The position numbers and the translations under genes are program-made. A stretch of 64,000 bases of DNA from Siphonodentalium dalli (taxonomy: Eukaryota; Mollusca; Scaphopoda; Gadilida; Siphonodentaliidae), in contig CP136068.1 in the NCBI GenBank assembly GCA_032622095.1, positions 137,335,989 through 137,399,988 on the forward strand. The letters are read 5' to 3'. Below the pieces are notes generated by a model that was not told where the DNA came from, searched no databases, and worked only from the letters and a program-made list of their open reading frames with translations. This document shows, in pieces, positions 43,833 to 57,135 of the stretch; position 1 is the stretch's first letter, and every line of letters starts with the position of its first letter.

Positions 43833-46399
43833 GGTCCGAATCTGCATCTCTGGTTTAGACTACGTTTTATTCTAGACCAGGTTTAACTCAAGTTTAAACT
43901 AGATTTAAGTAGGGCTTAAACTTGGTTTTACGGTAGTTAAACTAGGTTCCATGGGAGTCAAGTTGGGTTTTAGTGTAGTTAAACCAAGTTTTGTGATAAA
44001 CTCAGTTTAAGTTTGTGGAATTCGATCTCAATTAAAAACTAGGTTCTATTGACGTGATAAAGTTATGGTAATATTACTAATTGTTTGTGGTGAATTGGCT
44101 ATATAATCATCAGTATAAGCTTCGGTATATATGATTTATACGTACCATACGCCTCATCTCGAAAATATACCTTTAAATATACTTTGAAAAAAACATCAAA
44201 GTTAAACCACCCTACCCCAGGTTTTACTAAAACCTAGCTTTTGGGGTTTAATTATTCGGCTGATGTTTTCGCCCATTATTGATGTTGTTTCTTCGAGTAT
44301 ATGGGAGTGTTTATTTTGAATTGATGGAGGCGTTTATGCGCGGGCGTTTGTCACTCAATGTACATGCATGAGAGTCTTAGTGGAATTCGGGGAGGCGATG
44401 TCGGTACTTATGAGATAAGTCTAACAAAATATGTGCCAGTGTGATTGATGATTTCTTGCTATATATGTCTGTTTGCCATTCGCTCGTTCGTATGTCGCTT
44501 TGGTGACTGAGAGCAAGGAGGGATCGGACTAATCAGTTTGACACGTGAGACACGAACATGACTTTTGAAATTGATTCCTTATTCACAAAAAGGTCTCTTT
44601 CTGTCAATTTGATGCATGGGATGGTGGCCCGCCCAAATACCCATCATATACACCCCAGCCCTCATCCGGGGGAGGGTAGCGGCCACCCTGAGGGGGGTGG
44701 AGTATGGACTACTTTGAAGAACTGTAAGGATTTCGGCCAATGTGATGGTATGGGTGGGTGGCTCGCCGCAAATAACCAATAGAAACACCCAACCCTCACA
44801 TCCGGGGGTTACCACCCGAGGGGGTGAACATGGGATATGGACCATTTTTGAGACCGGTAAGGATTTCGGCCAATTTGACGGCATGGATGTATGGACCGCT
44901 CAAATGTTCCATAGAAACAGCCCACCCATCAACGCTGGGGGAACCACACCAGGAGGTGAAAATGGGGTATGGAGCATTTTTGATAACGGTAAGGATTTTG
45001 GTCAATTTGACGGCAGGAGTGTGGGTAGCCCGCTTCAACTGCCCACTAGAAACACCCTCACCCGGAGGTACCACCCCGATGGGGTGGAATGGGGTATGGA
45101 CCATTTTAGAGAACGGTGGATGGCACATCCCAAATGCCTCCCATATAAACACCCCAACCCGCACCCCGGGGTCCATACACCATTTTCACCCGCTCGGATA
45201 GAACCACCCGCCGTGTGGGTGGGGGTGTTTATACGGACTATATTTGAGGTCGGGCCGCCCACAAATGCCATCATATTGGCCGAAATCCTTACCGTTCTCG
45301 ATAATGGCCCATACCCCATTCCGACATCCGGGTGAGAGGTGGGATGTTTCTATGGTGTATTTGGGGCAGGCCACCTACACATGCCGAAATATTGACCGAC
45401 TGAGGCATGTTTTTTTGCGAATAATGAATAAAATGCTCCAAACCCCAATTTCACCCCAGCAGGGTGGTACCCTCCAGGGATGAGGGTAGGGTGTTTATAG
45501 GGGATATTTGGAGCGGGCCACACACCCCTGTCGTCAAATTGGCCGAAATCCTTACCGTTTTCGAACATGGTTCATACCCCTTCTTCACTCCTCGGATGGT
45601 AACCACCCCACCCCCGCCCGGATGTGAGTGGTTGTGTGCTTAAATGGGTTATTTGATGTACCAATTCCCGGGGGTGGGGGCTGGGGTGTTTCTATTCGGT
45701 ATTTGGGCGTACCCAATTTCCACCTCCTCGGGTGGCACCCCCCCCCCCCGAAGAGGGGGTGGGGGGGGGGGGGTTATATGGTGTATTTTGATCGGGCCAC
45801 CCACTCCTGCTGCCAAATTAATTAGCCTAAATCCTTACCGTTCTCCAAAATAGTCCATACCCCGATTATCCCGGGGTGAGGGGTGATGTTTCTATCGGGT
45901 ATTTTGGGCGGGCCACCCATTCTTGCCTTCAAATTCGCCGAAATCCTTCCCGTTCTCGAAAATGGGCCATACCCCATTTGCACCCGTCCGGTGCATGGTA
46001 CCCCCGGGGTGTGGTGTTTCTATGGGGTGTTTGTGGCGGCCCCCCACTCATGCCCTCAAGAGATATTGTTGTGTTCCAAAAATCATGTTCGTCCATGATA
46101 TTAGATACTATCTAACCGTTATACAACAGCCCGTGCATTCGTCGTGATTTCTCAAAGCGCACGTGTTATTCGCCTGATTAGGAGATTAGATAGCGACAAC
46201 AGGTCGCGTGACCGGACAATGCATTGACAAGTAGCCACATTAAACCACGCCTCATATCCTTGCAATTTGACAAGTGTAACGCAATCGACCAAATCTATGT
46301 CGTCCCATCGGTGGAGAAAACCTTGGTTTTACTACTAAAACCCAGTTTAAACTAGTAGTTTAATAAACTAGGTCTAAACTGGAGATGCCGATTCGGACC
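43833..46399. mobile_element. PIF/Harbinger-like non-autonomous element (2.57 kb) carrying a minisatellite
   Basis: The ends are inverted: GGTCCGAATCTGCATCTC and, from the right, GGTCCGAATCGGCATCTC, extending about 28 bp into GTTTAGAC. A TAA lies on both sides (43830-43832, 46400-46402), fitting the 3-bp target duplication of PIF/Harbinger elements. Subterminal regions are rich in 'gtttaaact' and 'tagttaaac' motifs on both sides. The middle is the minisatellite at 44640-46060. No transposase is visible. The superfamily call rests on the termini and TSD only. Confidence 0.7.
44640..46060. repeat. ~125-bp minisatellite whose units switch strand midway
   Basis: Units contain 'ggggtatggaccattttt', 'aacggtaaggatttcggcca', 'atttgacggcat', 'catagaaacaccca' and 'ccccgggggtaccacccga'. 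From 44640 to about 45180 they read on the + strand; from about 45180 to 46060 the same units read reverse complemented ('tggccgaaatccttaccgtt', 'atgggccataccccat'). About four or five units lie on each side. Long open frames cross it in several frames on both strands (for example 44742-45335), as expected from a repeat with few stops, not a gene. Confidence 0.85.
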
Positions 46400-47719
46400 T
46401 AACTGTCCCGTATTAAAACAGTTAAAGTTGTTGATGGTGTGTAATATCTAAGGTTTTCAGAATCAAAGTTCCAAACAATAGGTGCAACTTTAATTAATTT
46501 CCGTTCTGAAATTACCATATACAGTATAATTAGTAAATTTAACCATATTGAAACTCTATTGTAAATATTGGTTCGACAGCCATCGACCCGACTTCCTCAC
46601 CCACATTTAAACCATCGGGTTTGACAGCATGCTATCATTATGACAATGTGCAAAATCTTACTGTTTATTTTTCTACTGCAAATACGCTCCCTAAACATGT
46701 ATATGATATCAGACGTTTACAATTAAACTATTATAATTATACGGAAATCCGACTAAACAATCCCAGTCTACAATGGCTCTGATGGGAGGTATTGATGTGA
46801 CATTCCGACTATCAGAAATCATGCCTCGAGCATATCCGCTATAGTTACATAGTAATTATAACACGACAATCAGCCCTCGAACAATGGAAGTTATCTAATG
46901 AGGTCCGGTGACCGACCTTTATTTACTGTAAAGATCTTTAAAACGCCGTCTGTTCTAGCAAACAGTCTGTCGTGATCACAACAAGCTTATGCATTGTAAT
47001 ACAGGCCCTAGCCTATAACCCCGTAGGATGTTCCGAGTGGACGCAAGGTTTTATGTTGGGGTTTATCCTTGGACAATGTGCTTCAAAATCAATTTGGGTG
47101 ATCGCGATGTCGACGTGCTCCCGTCTCCATGGCAACCGTTTTCAAAATGGCCACTATTTGGACGCTTTTTTATAATATCGGTCATATTTTGCATGATTTA
47201 TCATGCAAACATGTACTTAATCTACGTTTTTATGTTACAGCAACCATCTGAGATAGACTGAGATAGGATATTAGTGTTTATGATAATTGCTACAAGGTGG
47301 CGCTATCTGATATAGCCTCTAAAATGTTGATTTTCTCTCCTTTTTTGCTAATTTTCGCGTAATTGTTTTCATTTTATGCTATTTTTTCAAGCTTTCCCCA
47401 TCCTATGCAAATGTCATGTCATATTTATGTAGCGGGGAGTATACGGGTACTATGTAACATGTATTGGTGATTTCATGGTTTCCATAGCAACCAGCTATTT
47501 GGTGTTATAACTCTCCTTATAACCATGCATATTGTGAACACTGGAATAAAATTTCTCATAATATTATCAATAATAAAACAGAACACCCATCCTCCATATT
47601 TATGAACATCCTTTACAAAGCAACAAGTTGTGTTGCCATGACGTTGACAACGTCATGAAATCACATATATCGCTCAACTGTTCAACCAACCAAAAATGGC
47701 AACAAACTGTTTAGGCCTA

Positions 47720-48480
47720 TAGTAACAGTTTGAAACTCTCTTTTTTAATATTCTCGTTGGTTAGCAGTTTAGCAGCATAGCACCGCTAGAATTGAGTTTG
47801 AAACTCTTGTTTTTAATATTTTCATTCCTTAGCAGTTTAGCAGCATAGCACTGCTAGAATTCAGTTTGAAACTCTCTTTTTTAATATTTTCATTCCTTAG
47901 CAGATTAGCACCGCTAGAATTCAGTTTGAAACTCTCTTTTTTAATATTTTCTTTGGTTAGCAGTTGAGCAGCATAGCATCGCTAGAATTCAGTTTGAAAC
48001 TCTCTTTTTTAATATTTTCATTCCTTAGCAGTTTAGCAGCATATCACCGCTAGAATGGATTTTGAAACTCTCTTTTTTAATATTTTCATTCCCTAGCAGT
48101 TTAGCAGCATAGCACCGCTAGAATTCAGTTTGAAACTCTCTTTTTTAATATTTTCTTTGGTTAGCAGCATAGCACCGCTAGAATTTAGTTTGAAACTCTT
48201 GCTTTTAATATTGTTATTCCTTAGCAGTTTAGCAGGATAGCACCGCTAGAATTCAGTTTGAAACTCTCTTTTTTAATATTTTCATTCCTTAGCAATTTAG
48301 CAGCATAGCATGCACCACCGCTAGAATTGAGTTTGAAACTCTCTTTTTAATATTTTCATTTCTTAGCAGTTTAGCAGCATAGCACCGCTAGAATTGAGTT
48401 TGAAACTCTCTTTTTTAATATTTTCATTCCTTAGCAGTTTAGCAGCACAGCACTGTTAAAATCGAGTTTAAAACTCCCTT
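47720..48480 (+). repeat. Minisatellite, ~68-bp unit, about 11 copies
   Basis: Unit: 'gtttgaaactctctttttta' then 'atattttcattccttagcag', 'tttagcagcatagcaccgct', 'agaattca'. Two or three units lack the 'gcagttta' part and are about 58-60 bp. The first and last units are more diverged. Non-coding. Confidence 0.92.
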
Positions 48481-48751
48481 TTCTCCAGACTTCGCGTTTG
48501 GACATCCATTTTGAATTGGGAAAGTGTGTGAGTAAATGTACAGTTCGGAAACAAAAAGACGAAACCGATTTTCCGGCAATAGATATCTTTGACTTTACTT
48601 TGATGTAGCAGTTAGCACCTAAAATACGAATACCCAAAACATTTTGACCACGTTTCTTGCCATATATGTGATGTGAATTTCAGTCCTGCAGAACAAGCAA
48701 ATAAATCGTTGCTGGTATTTTGGAGATCAATCGTCACTCATAACAACCATT

Positions 48752-49670
48752 GTGGTCGATTTTATGTCACAAGCTAGGAAAGTTTCCATGAAGGACAGCA
48801 CCAGTTTCGGTGATTATTTGGATATTCTTTGGACAAATGTTAATGCAGAATGTGCATACGATAGAGTGGACATTATATTTGACAGCTATCAGGAATTGTC
48901 TGTGAAATCCGGCGAGAGGGAACGAAGGAACAAATGTTCACCGATCGAACTTGTGTGTCTAACGAATACAACGCACCTTCCTGCCCAACCAGATAAATCT
49001 TGGGCTTCGCAGAAAAATAAGGAAATGCTTCAGAAGACGACAGGCAGCCATTTCGTCAACAAAGCGTTAGAAACCGGAGCACATATTGTAGTAGGGGCCA
49101 CAGTGTCAGATTGCACGCAATCTAGGACCGTCACTTTGTTCCGTACTTCTCAAGGCGCACATACTCACATGTTCCGATACGACAAGTAAAGGTGGCACCA
49201 AAGCAGCGGCACTGCGGTCGAAACCTGAATTGTATTTAGACAAATTTGGAGAAGAACATCCACCATCGGATACTTTCCAAATGGCAGAAAATGTTCTTGT
49301 GAATATTTACAGAAGAATGGCCAAATGAGTCATTTGATGAATTGCGATGTGATATGTTTCTGAACAAAGGAAAACATCTCCACGACTTGCCTCCTACCTC
49401 GGTTGCTCTTCATGGCCATTTGCTTAGGTGTTTCTATGTCATCAAGACCCTCACCAACTTACTTGACTCACATATAGCATGTGATGTGCTGCGACCTGAA
49501 TGCTTTGGATAACTTGGAGCCGATGAAGTTCACAAAAGCTTTTCCTCGTGAATTTTCTCTTGTATGTGGTTGTGTGCAAGGTAATGGTAGATGTTCGTGT
49601 AGACAGAACAGTGTGTCATGTACAGACTTTTGCAAATGCCTAAAGGATATTTGCAACAATGAGCATTAAT
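48752..49670 (+). pseudogene. Broken member of a multi-copy invertebrate protein family (Cys-cluster C-terminus)
   Basis: The first frame (48752-49189, 145 codons) has D-R-V-D-I-I-F-D-S-Y-Q-E-L-S-V-K-S-G-E-R. A second frame continues around 49186-49325, a third (49321-49499) reads F-D-E-L-R-C-D-M-F-L-N-K-G-K then P-P-T-S-V-A-L-H-G-H-L-L-R, and a fourth (49481-49669) ends with the cluster CGCVQGNGRCSCRQNSVSC followed by T-D-F-C-K-C. This order (FD-Y...S-K/R-ER-R; LR...KG-K...PPT--AL--H-LR; C-rich end) matches, from memory, an uncharacterised family with many copies in molluscs and cnidarians. The middle of the usual protein seems missing. Function unknown; the Cys cluster probably binds metal. 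Its position between long inverted repeats suggests it is, or was captured by, a mobile element. Confidence 0.55.
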
Positions 49671-51621
49671 CGAATTGTTATTATCCAGTACAAACCGACA
49701 CAATTCTAATTCCACAACTCTTGATGTTGACAATTTGTTACTCTTTTCCATACGTCTATTCAATTCCACGGATATCATGATTGCAACGGTACCATATTTA
49801 TAGGGTCTCTAAAGTATCACTCACACTGTATATTTCCGAAATGTTCTTTCGAAGGTTCCAGTTCATCTAAGATATCACATGTAATAATAAAATGCCACAT
49901 TGCGAGATTAGACAGAAACCTGAATGTGGTCTATATATATACATGACATTTTGCATATATATAGGAGCTGTTGATTACAATTCATAATACGTGATAATTC
50001 ATGATATCGTGAGAATATGGCAGAATATACAGAACATAGTGTTTCCCGTGTAATCTTAGAAAATTAAATCACCAGTGTTACATTAAAACCAACGTATATA
50101 TTATAACAACACGCATTGGATTGCCATTTTTGACAGCACCACATGGTGAGGATATGACATGATTGGTGTCCAGATACGCACTGCCCCATAGAAGGTTTGT
50201 ATGTTACAAAGTTTAGATTTAGCATATGTTATCACATATATTATCACAGAAATACTACCATATCTACCATATCAATATTTTAACTGACCATATTGTCTAG
50301 AGACTATATGTTAACCTCCACACAAAACATATAGGTATTAAGTGATAACGCTGAAAATATGGGATTACACGTTAGTGTGACTAGTTTCGAAAATCAAAAT
50401 AATGTTGTCCAAAATAGGCCAAAATTATATATAATTGGGCATTTATCAGTTAAAATTGGCAGCGCCCCCTGGTGAGAGACTAGCACGAGACACCATGTGT
50501 ACTTAAGAAATGTGTGTGATGAATTAAATTGTTAAATTACTTTTATATATTAAACCACACCAAGAATAAGTGCATAAAAAGCGGAAAATGACACGAAAAT
50601 AACATAAAAACGATTAAATCTGCTTTTTAGAGGCTATATCAGATAGCGCCACCAGGTGGCAATTATTATAAAGACTCCCAGTTATTTCTCAGTCTATATC
50701 AGAAGGTTGCTGTATCATAAAAATATAGATTAGGTACATTTTTGTTTGATAAATCATGCAAAATATGACCGATATCATAAAAATATCGTCCAAATAGCGG
50801 CCATTTTGAAAACGGTTGCCATGGAGACGGGAGCACGTCGACATCGCAATCATCCAAACTTGTTTTGAAGCACATTGTCCAAGGATCAACCCCAACATAA
50901 AACCTTGCGTCCACTCGGAAATTCATACGGGGTTATAGGCCAGGGCCAGGATTACTTTGGTCTAAAACAAAACAATTCCAGCTAAATACTGATTTCCGAC
51001 CTATGAAAATATTGACCAACGTTGTCAAGTGAGACACTGGATCAACATATTTTTCTTCCCCTGACTAATCTACCCGCGATTATTTTTGTCGTCGCCTGAA
51101 CATCTTTAAGTTATCATTAATCTAATTAATCATCAATTTTCATATACTTTGTATATGTGCATATGATGTCGCCCATAAGGTGATGGGAATGAGTGGGGTA
51201 ATCTGTGATTAGTATGTTTGTGTAACATTTATTTGTTTATTTTTTATTAGCCATTCCTTAATTTATTTACCAGCATTGGTATGCTCAAATGAGTCCTTCA
51301 ATCGGTCCCCAAGGCAAGTACGCAAGGATGACTCACCTTTAATGTCCAAAACCTTGAAGGAAAGTTATAGAAAGAAACGATTTAATTTAATGAGCCCATG
51401 CATGATGACTCGCACCTTTAAAATCCATGTACGCTATTAAAACTTGGAAAATCGCATATAGATATGATTCGGACGTTCAAATGAGTCATATCCTGTTAAT
51501 ATCTTCTGACAGCTCAATACGGATGTGTTGATGCACGTGTCGTTATTCTCGTATATATTGATAACATATTCAACCCTTACTTGACCAGATGGATTCTCAT
51601 GCAGATATACATATATATATA

Positions 51622-52527
51622 TCTATTATATATTTTGGAAGATCTGTTTGTTTGTTTGTTTGTTTGTTTGTTTGTTTGTGTGTAATCGATGGACTCGAAA
51701 ATGGCCCAGCCGATTTCGATGAAACTTGGTATGTGGGGGTATTTTCGGGTCAGGACCAACATAGGCCTATTAATTTGTCCGTGCGAGGTCAACTTTTCAC
51801 GTGCCGAGGTCAAATCTGTTTTTACGCCGTTTTGCGCTAATATATTTCAGTTCGGTGCTTACAAATTGATTCGAAACAGCGCGAATAATAACATGCCAGT
51901 CATAATAATGACACTATGAGAATCTTTCGTGTTTCCTCTTTCCAACGATATATAATATGTATGTATCCGTTTTAGTTATCTGCCTCAATTATTAAGAAGA
52001 AGTGGTACGATCTTCTATCAGGGTAAAAACAATGCGTAACATCTATGACGTCGTTAGAGGTCATAAAGTTAGATCACGTTAACTCTTACACGGCCGATGC
52101 ATTTGACTGTTTCAGACGTCTTGGCGATATCTCGGGCACCGATGGTAATTTATCTTTACGTTGAAACTTGAGGCGCGTTTATATACTTCAGTGGAAATCA
52201 AATCGGGTTAAACTGGCGGATTTTTACGGACGAAATTTGATGCATATGGTATCTCGGTATCCGCTGGGCCGATTTCCCGGTATCCGCTGGGCCGATTTCC
52301 ACCATTTTTGGGGTGTTGGTGTTTGACCCCACCTGACCTTGACCTTCAAAATGGTCAATTCAAGGTCAAATCGGGTAAAACCGGATGGATTTCGACGGGT
52401 ACTTTTGTCGGGTACTTTTGTTCGGGCACTGTGTTTTGGACGGGTCAAATCGTGACCCCACTTGACCTTGGCCTTCAAAATAGACAATTCAAGGTCAAAG
52501 CCCGGACGAAGTCGGGTCACCTTCTAG
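51622..52527 (+). mobile_element. Helitron-like short element, family A
   Basis: A|TCTATTATATATTTTGG at the 5' end; hairpin GCCCG GACGAAGT CGGGT at 52500-52517; CACCTTCTAG|T at the 3' end. The head microsatellite here is (TTTG)n, not (GT)n. The 5' third is very similar to 29763-30050, and the 3' third to 31190-31520 and 32700-32950. The middle holds sequence shared with the copy at 29763. Confidence 0.8.
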
Positions 52528-55500
52528 TATATATATATATATATATATTGGAATGATATATTACTTATATGGATGAGTGTTCATGCATGTGATAAAAACA
52601 AACGACAGACTGTAAACAGATAACACAAGCTCAGGGAAAGAATCATATTCATTTCTGGGTAATGTTCAGAAAATAAGTTCAAATGGGGTTTGTTTATAGC
52701 TTGCTTGCTCCTGTAATTGCAGTGTTCCTGCATGTTGTACCACATTTACCAGAGGTACTTGGCATAATATACCCCACCACGATGGAACCCCAAAGACATA
52801 TATATATATGTTTGTGTGTCAAATGCATTGCATTGACGCCACACGAAGTAAATGACGTTCGCATAAACTTTTCAACCGGGACTATATAATAACAGCATCA
52901 CCACACATAACAAACGAGTTAATTCTTCTGAAGAGGGGATCTTCAGATACATGGTCGACAAAAATAATTTTGGCGACCTGACCACCAACCCACAATCTCT
53001 GCAAATTGTTTATTTTTCCAAGCCAACTTTTTTGTTAGCAAATTTTTGTTAGATATTACCATTTATCATAATCCACCATATTAATACAACCCAACAAGAT
53101 GGAATTGTAGCATGAAATGAAGCAAAATCATAAACACAGTTTCCATAGTTATCTGCTCCGCATCAGTTTGCTAACATTGAACTTCTCCTGTGTGAATATA
53201 TAAATATATGCATTATGCATAGGAATTTCATCTGAGGCCTATAACATTCATCTCATAAATATAATGGCGCATATGCACAGACACTAGTGTCGACCAACGC
53301 ACTCCGTGTGTCATCGTAATACACTGGACAGTATGTCAGTGATTGTTTGATTATTTATGTGTGGTCTACAATCCTATGCAAAATAAAATGGCTTTTGTAA
53401 CCAGTGCCTGTTGTAAAAGGCTCAGATGGAAAGATTTCTATTTGCGAATATTTTGCTATAATGTTACACTGTTAACACGAGAACGCCATCTGCACATTTT
53501 GTCATTAAAATGGGTTTATGTTTCATATAGGTAGCCATACATAGGACTGCTGATACAGTGACTTGAATATCGACTAGCAGAAATACTGGGAAATAATATG
53601 ACATGGAGAGCCACTGCCCGAACTACATGTAATAGTATTGGGAGTGGAATATAGGCTCAATGATACAATATAATGCCTGTGCCTTTGGAATGAAATGATG
53701 TTGACTGTTGCGTGAAGTAGCTTAGCAGTCAAATCAAAAGTGACACAGCTGGGCAACATGTACCGGTATAATATATTCATGACTTTCCAACATGGCAACG
53801 CATACAGTGTTCTCTAGTCTCTAATGTGGGCATATCATACCCAGAAATGATGCAGGAGGTCAGCTCAGTAAGCACAGTAATGTTGTTCCAATATCCTAAT
53901 GTTTCCTAATTAATCTCTGATCAATATATTGATTAAAATTAAATTGTACCATACATGTTTTCGATTTCGAACCACACACCACCTACTCACTCCCTGTACA
54001 CGTCTGGACATTTTCTGGAGATCACCTGTATAAAGTCTGTTAATTCATGGATTCTAGGACGGGTGGTGAACGATAAAACAAACCGACACGTGTGTTAAAG
54101 GGTTTGTCGACACGGCACTGTGTCTCTCGTTCTCTCTTACATACTGGCACTCGTGCACTGCAACACATTCACTAACACACTTGTGTCGTTCTGTGTATGC
54201 ATGTTATTTGGAGTGTTCCTATTATATTACATAGTGCATAGTGCATGTGCATAGTCGCTATGCTTTATCAATAGTAGCTGTCGGCATTTTAGTGGTGTGT
54301 CGATGATCTGACAAATTGTTTTCTCACAATTCTCTGTGAAATCGGCGATGACCACAGTTTTACACGGTGGCGCTCTTACAAAATTGTGTTATGTCTCGTA
54401 GTGTCTAGTGGTGAAGGTAGAGTGGTCGCGTACGGGAACAATAAAGAGTCAAGAAGATTTGATAACTTTATATTCTTATAAGTCTCTGCCGATTAGCACA
54501 ATAGGTGGATGAACAGAGGTGATGCTGGTCGGAAGGTTCCAGGAGAAGTGCCGTTCTTGCTCTCGAGAACGGGTAGTTATTTGCTAGTGTCGGTGGTATC
54601 ATGTGTCCATATACGGTCTGAGATACCACGATACCCTTGTCTATGACATGTATCATACTAGTGTTTACTATAGAATGATACTAGTTTGATCCTCCCTCAA
54701 CTAGTACAATGGTTGCTACCAGTCATATCCAATTAAGAATATGATATTGTTAATTACGCGTGTGTGCTCTTATACTATAGCATTTACATCTCCCATGTAT
54801 TGTGCTTTTCTATAAAATTAACCCTAGCGCTTACAATCACTGGGGAAGGGAGTTTATCCTAGATCCGGGAACACATATAACAACAAATATACTATCTTAT
54901 GTACTATCGGACAGTAAACCAATGTTGCGCGCTAGGAACCGTTATTTAGAGGCGTGGTCATTGCAGATACCGCAGTTGAAACCAGGGTGACACTAAACAA
55001 TTTGGTAACGCGATAAAGCAGACGTGATCATAACAATTTTCTAGTACCAAAACAATAAAAAGAGAAAAAAGCACATGCTGGGGTACTTGACACATACTAC
55101 AGTCAGTACTGAAGAATAGATATTGCTCATGCATAAGGTCACTTTTGAAAGAAATTTATTATTTTGAAAACACAATATTTTAAATATGAATAAAATAGAC
55201 TGAAATTATTTTCTTAAGTACAGGAAATTACATTTTAATTCAATTACAAGACAACCGTTTGCTGTTCTAGCACGGCGATGATTACACAGCACAACATAAT
55301 ACTAATGTTAAGACGGTGCTGATGTCAAAGATATTTTATACTTTACAGAAATTACAGTTTCTCGCTACTGATGAGAATTTATAGTTAACTGTGCATCTTT
55401 TCTGATCATACTGAGAACGTAGTTATGAAACTAAATTAAATTGTGACTCAGCTGATTCCGTCAGAAAATCATGACAACTAAAACTTACTTTTGTATAGCG

Positions 55501-56716
55501 CAACGGTTGGTGTATAAGTATAGTTTTTAGTTTTTAGTGTGACAAATTGTATAAACAATATATATTCCATAAATCAGTGTTTGTAATAGTTAGGTGTTCT
55601 AGCTTCTCAATGTTGGAAGACGTAGCTTTCGTTATGAAAGATTTAGATTTTCTAAAATGATCAATGGCTGTCAATGATGAAAACAGGCCACCAGTGTGCA
55701 TCCTACATGTGAACGATACTTGAAGTACCATGCCCGCCTTCACCGGGATACGAAATGACTGTCAACAAACAGGACATAATATGACATAACTAGGTTAGAG
55801 CTTCCCCCGCAATCGCAATATATATCATGCATACACGTGTAGGGTATTGCCACTAGTGATTATTGTGGATGAGCCGCAATGAAATGTGCACTGAATAACT
55901 ACGACTAACAATACGACGTGTCTGAGATAGACCATCTTGTGGAATATTCTGTTAAATTTATTGATTTTAAAGGTGAGAATTGTGTTATTTATTTGTTTAA
56001 TGATTAGACCATCAAATTTTAATTATTTGTCATTGCATCTTGTTAATTTTCATCCTTACCTTTTTATGCAATTTAATTGACTGTTTTACATTATCTTGTT
56101 CTGTTTAGGCCAGTTTGGCTTTTGGGAAATAGACCGATATATATCCCCTGAATTTTTTCATCTGCGCATGCAATTCAGTACTTTACTATGATAATTTGTC
56201 TCTATTTCAAATATTTCTCAGTGCTATCGTATCTCTACCGGGCATAGGAAGCTTACTTACTGACATCCGATGCCATTGTCTGCTTTTGGTTGATGATGGT
56301 CAATTGTAGCCAAACGGTGGTTAAAATTGTGCAAAACAAGTTCACTACTCATTTATTTAACCTAATTGCTGGCATTTGTGTATTGCTATACCTACATAAT
56401 GACACATACAACAGGTTCTCGAGTGTAGCAGCATACACCAGAAACTGATTTTGGAGTACATGAAACATCGTTGATCTAGCGTGTTGAAAATGTCTAACAG
56501 TACCAATAGGCAAACTTTATACTAGACTCACAGCCAAAATTATGACACGTTCACACGAGGAGCAAGAAAACCACTCACAATGCCCCATGTGAATTACTTT
56601 ATCGATGAACAAAATAATGCAGGACAATATCCGACGGAGACAGTGTATTTCTATTTTATGGCTGGTTGGTGATCTGTGTTCAGCTTGATTCGTGGTAATC
56701 GGTATCCGCAATTACA
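52528..56716. other. no gene recognised
   Basis: About 4.2 kb, AT-rich, with only short open frames lacking family resemblance. I see no RNA gene, repeat array or mobile-element border. Confidence 0.45.
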
Positions 56717-57135
56717 TCTCATATATATTTTGAAGACCTCTGTCTGTCTGTTTGTCTGTCTGTCTGTCATTAATACAAATCTACGATTCTCGACCGATCG
56801 GGACGAAACTTAGTACGTGTGTGTAGTTTGACCAGGCGGTGGTCGTTGTCGTATTGTCGAGCCCGTGCGACGCCAGCTTCGCGCATGCGCAGACGAGATA
56901 TCGGAAACGGGTAGAGCTATCGACTTGAAATTTGGCATGTGAATGTATCTTGCCCCAGATACGAATTTTATCGGGTCGCCGAGCCCGTGCGACGCCAGCT
57001 TCGCGCAAGCGCAGACCAGATCTCGGAAACGGGTAGAGCTATCGCATGCGCAGACGAGATCTCGGAAACGGGTGGAGCTATCGACTTGAAATTTGGTTTT
57101 TGAATAGCCCAGACAACGTCGAGCTCATCGGCTAG
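56717..57135 (+). mobile_element. Helitron-like short element, family B, solitary
   Basis: A|TCTCATATATATTTTGAAGA start, (TCTG)n head, about two 121-bp body units plus a partial one, 3' end CATCGGCTAG|T. It is a single copy, so it confirms the borders deduced from the tandem pair at 39513-40587. Confidence 0.83.

Larger units (their letters stand above)
47004..50947. mobile_element. 3.9-kb composite element with 319-bp terminal inverted repeats
   Basis: 47004-47322 is the reverse complement of about 50629-50947 with scattered differences; for example 'ggacgcaaggttttatgttg' and 'gtctccatggcaaccgtttt' occur in both, and both arms end in 'gcgctatctgatatagcctc'. Inside are a 68-bp minisatellite (47720-48480) and a broken cysteine-rich gene (48752-49670). 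The long arms, the length and the internal gene suggest a decayed DNA transposon, but I do not recognise a transposase and no clear target duplication is visible. Confidence 0.7.

Noticed and set aside
44742-45335. 197-codon open frame on the + strand (and long minus-strand frames opposite)
   Set aside because: Lies wholly inside the 125-bp minisatellite; several frames on both strands are open at once and the translation is periodic.
47028-47261. 77-codon frame matching a 75-codon frame at 50699-50926
   Set aside because: These are the two arms of the inverted repeat; differences between them change residues freely, so there is no sign of coding constraint.
47720-48480. CRISPR-like array
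   Set aside because: The whole 68-bp unit is repeated without variable spacers; it is a minisatellite in a eukaryotic genome.
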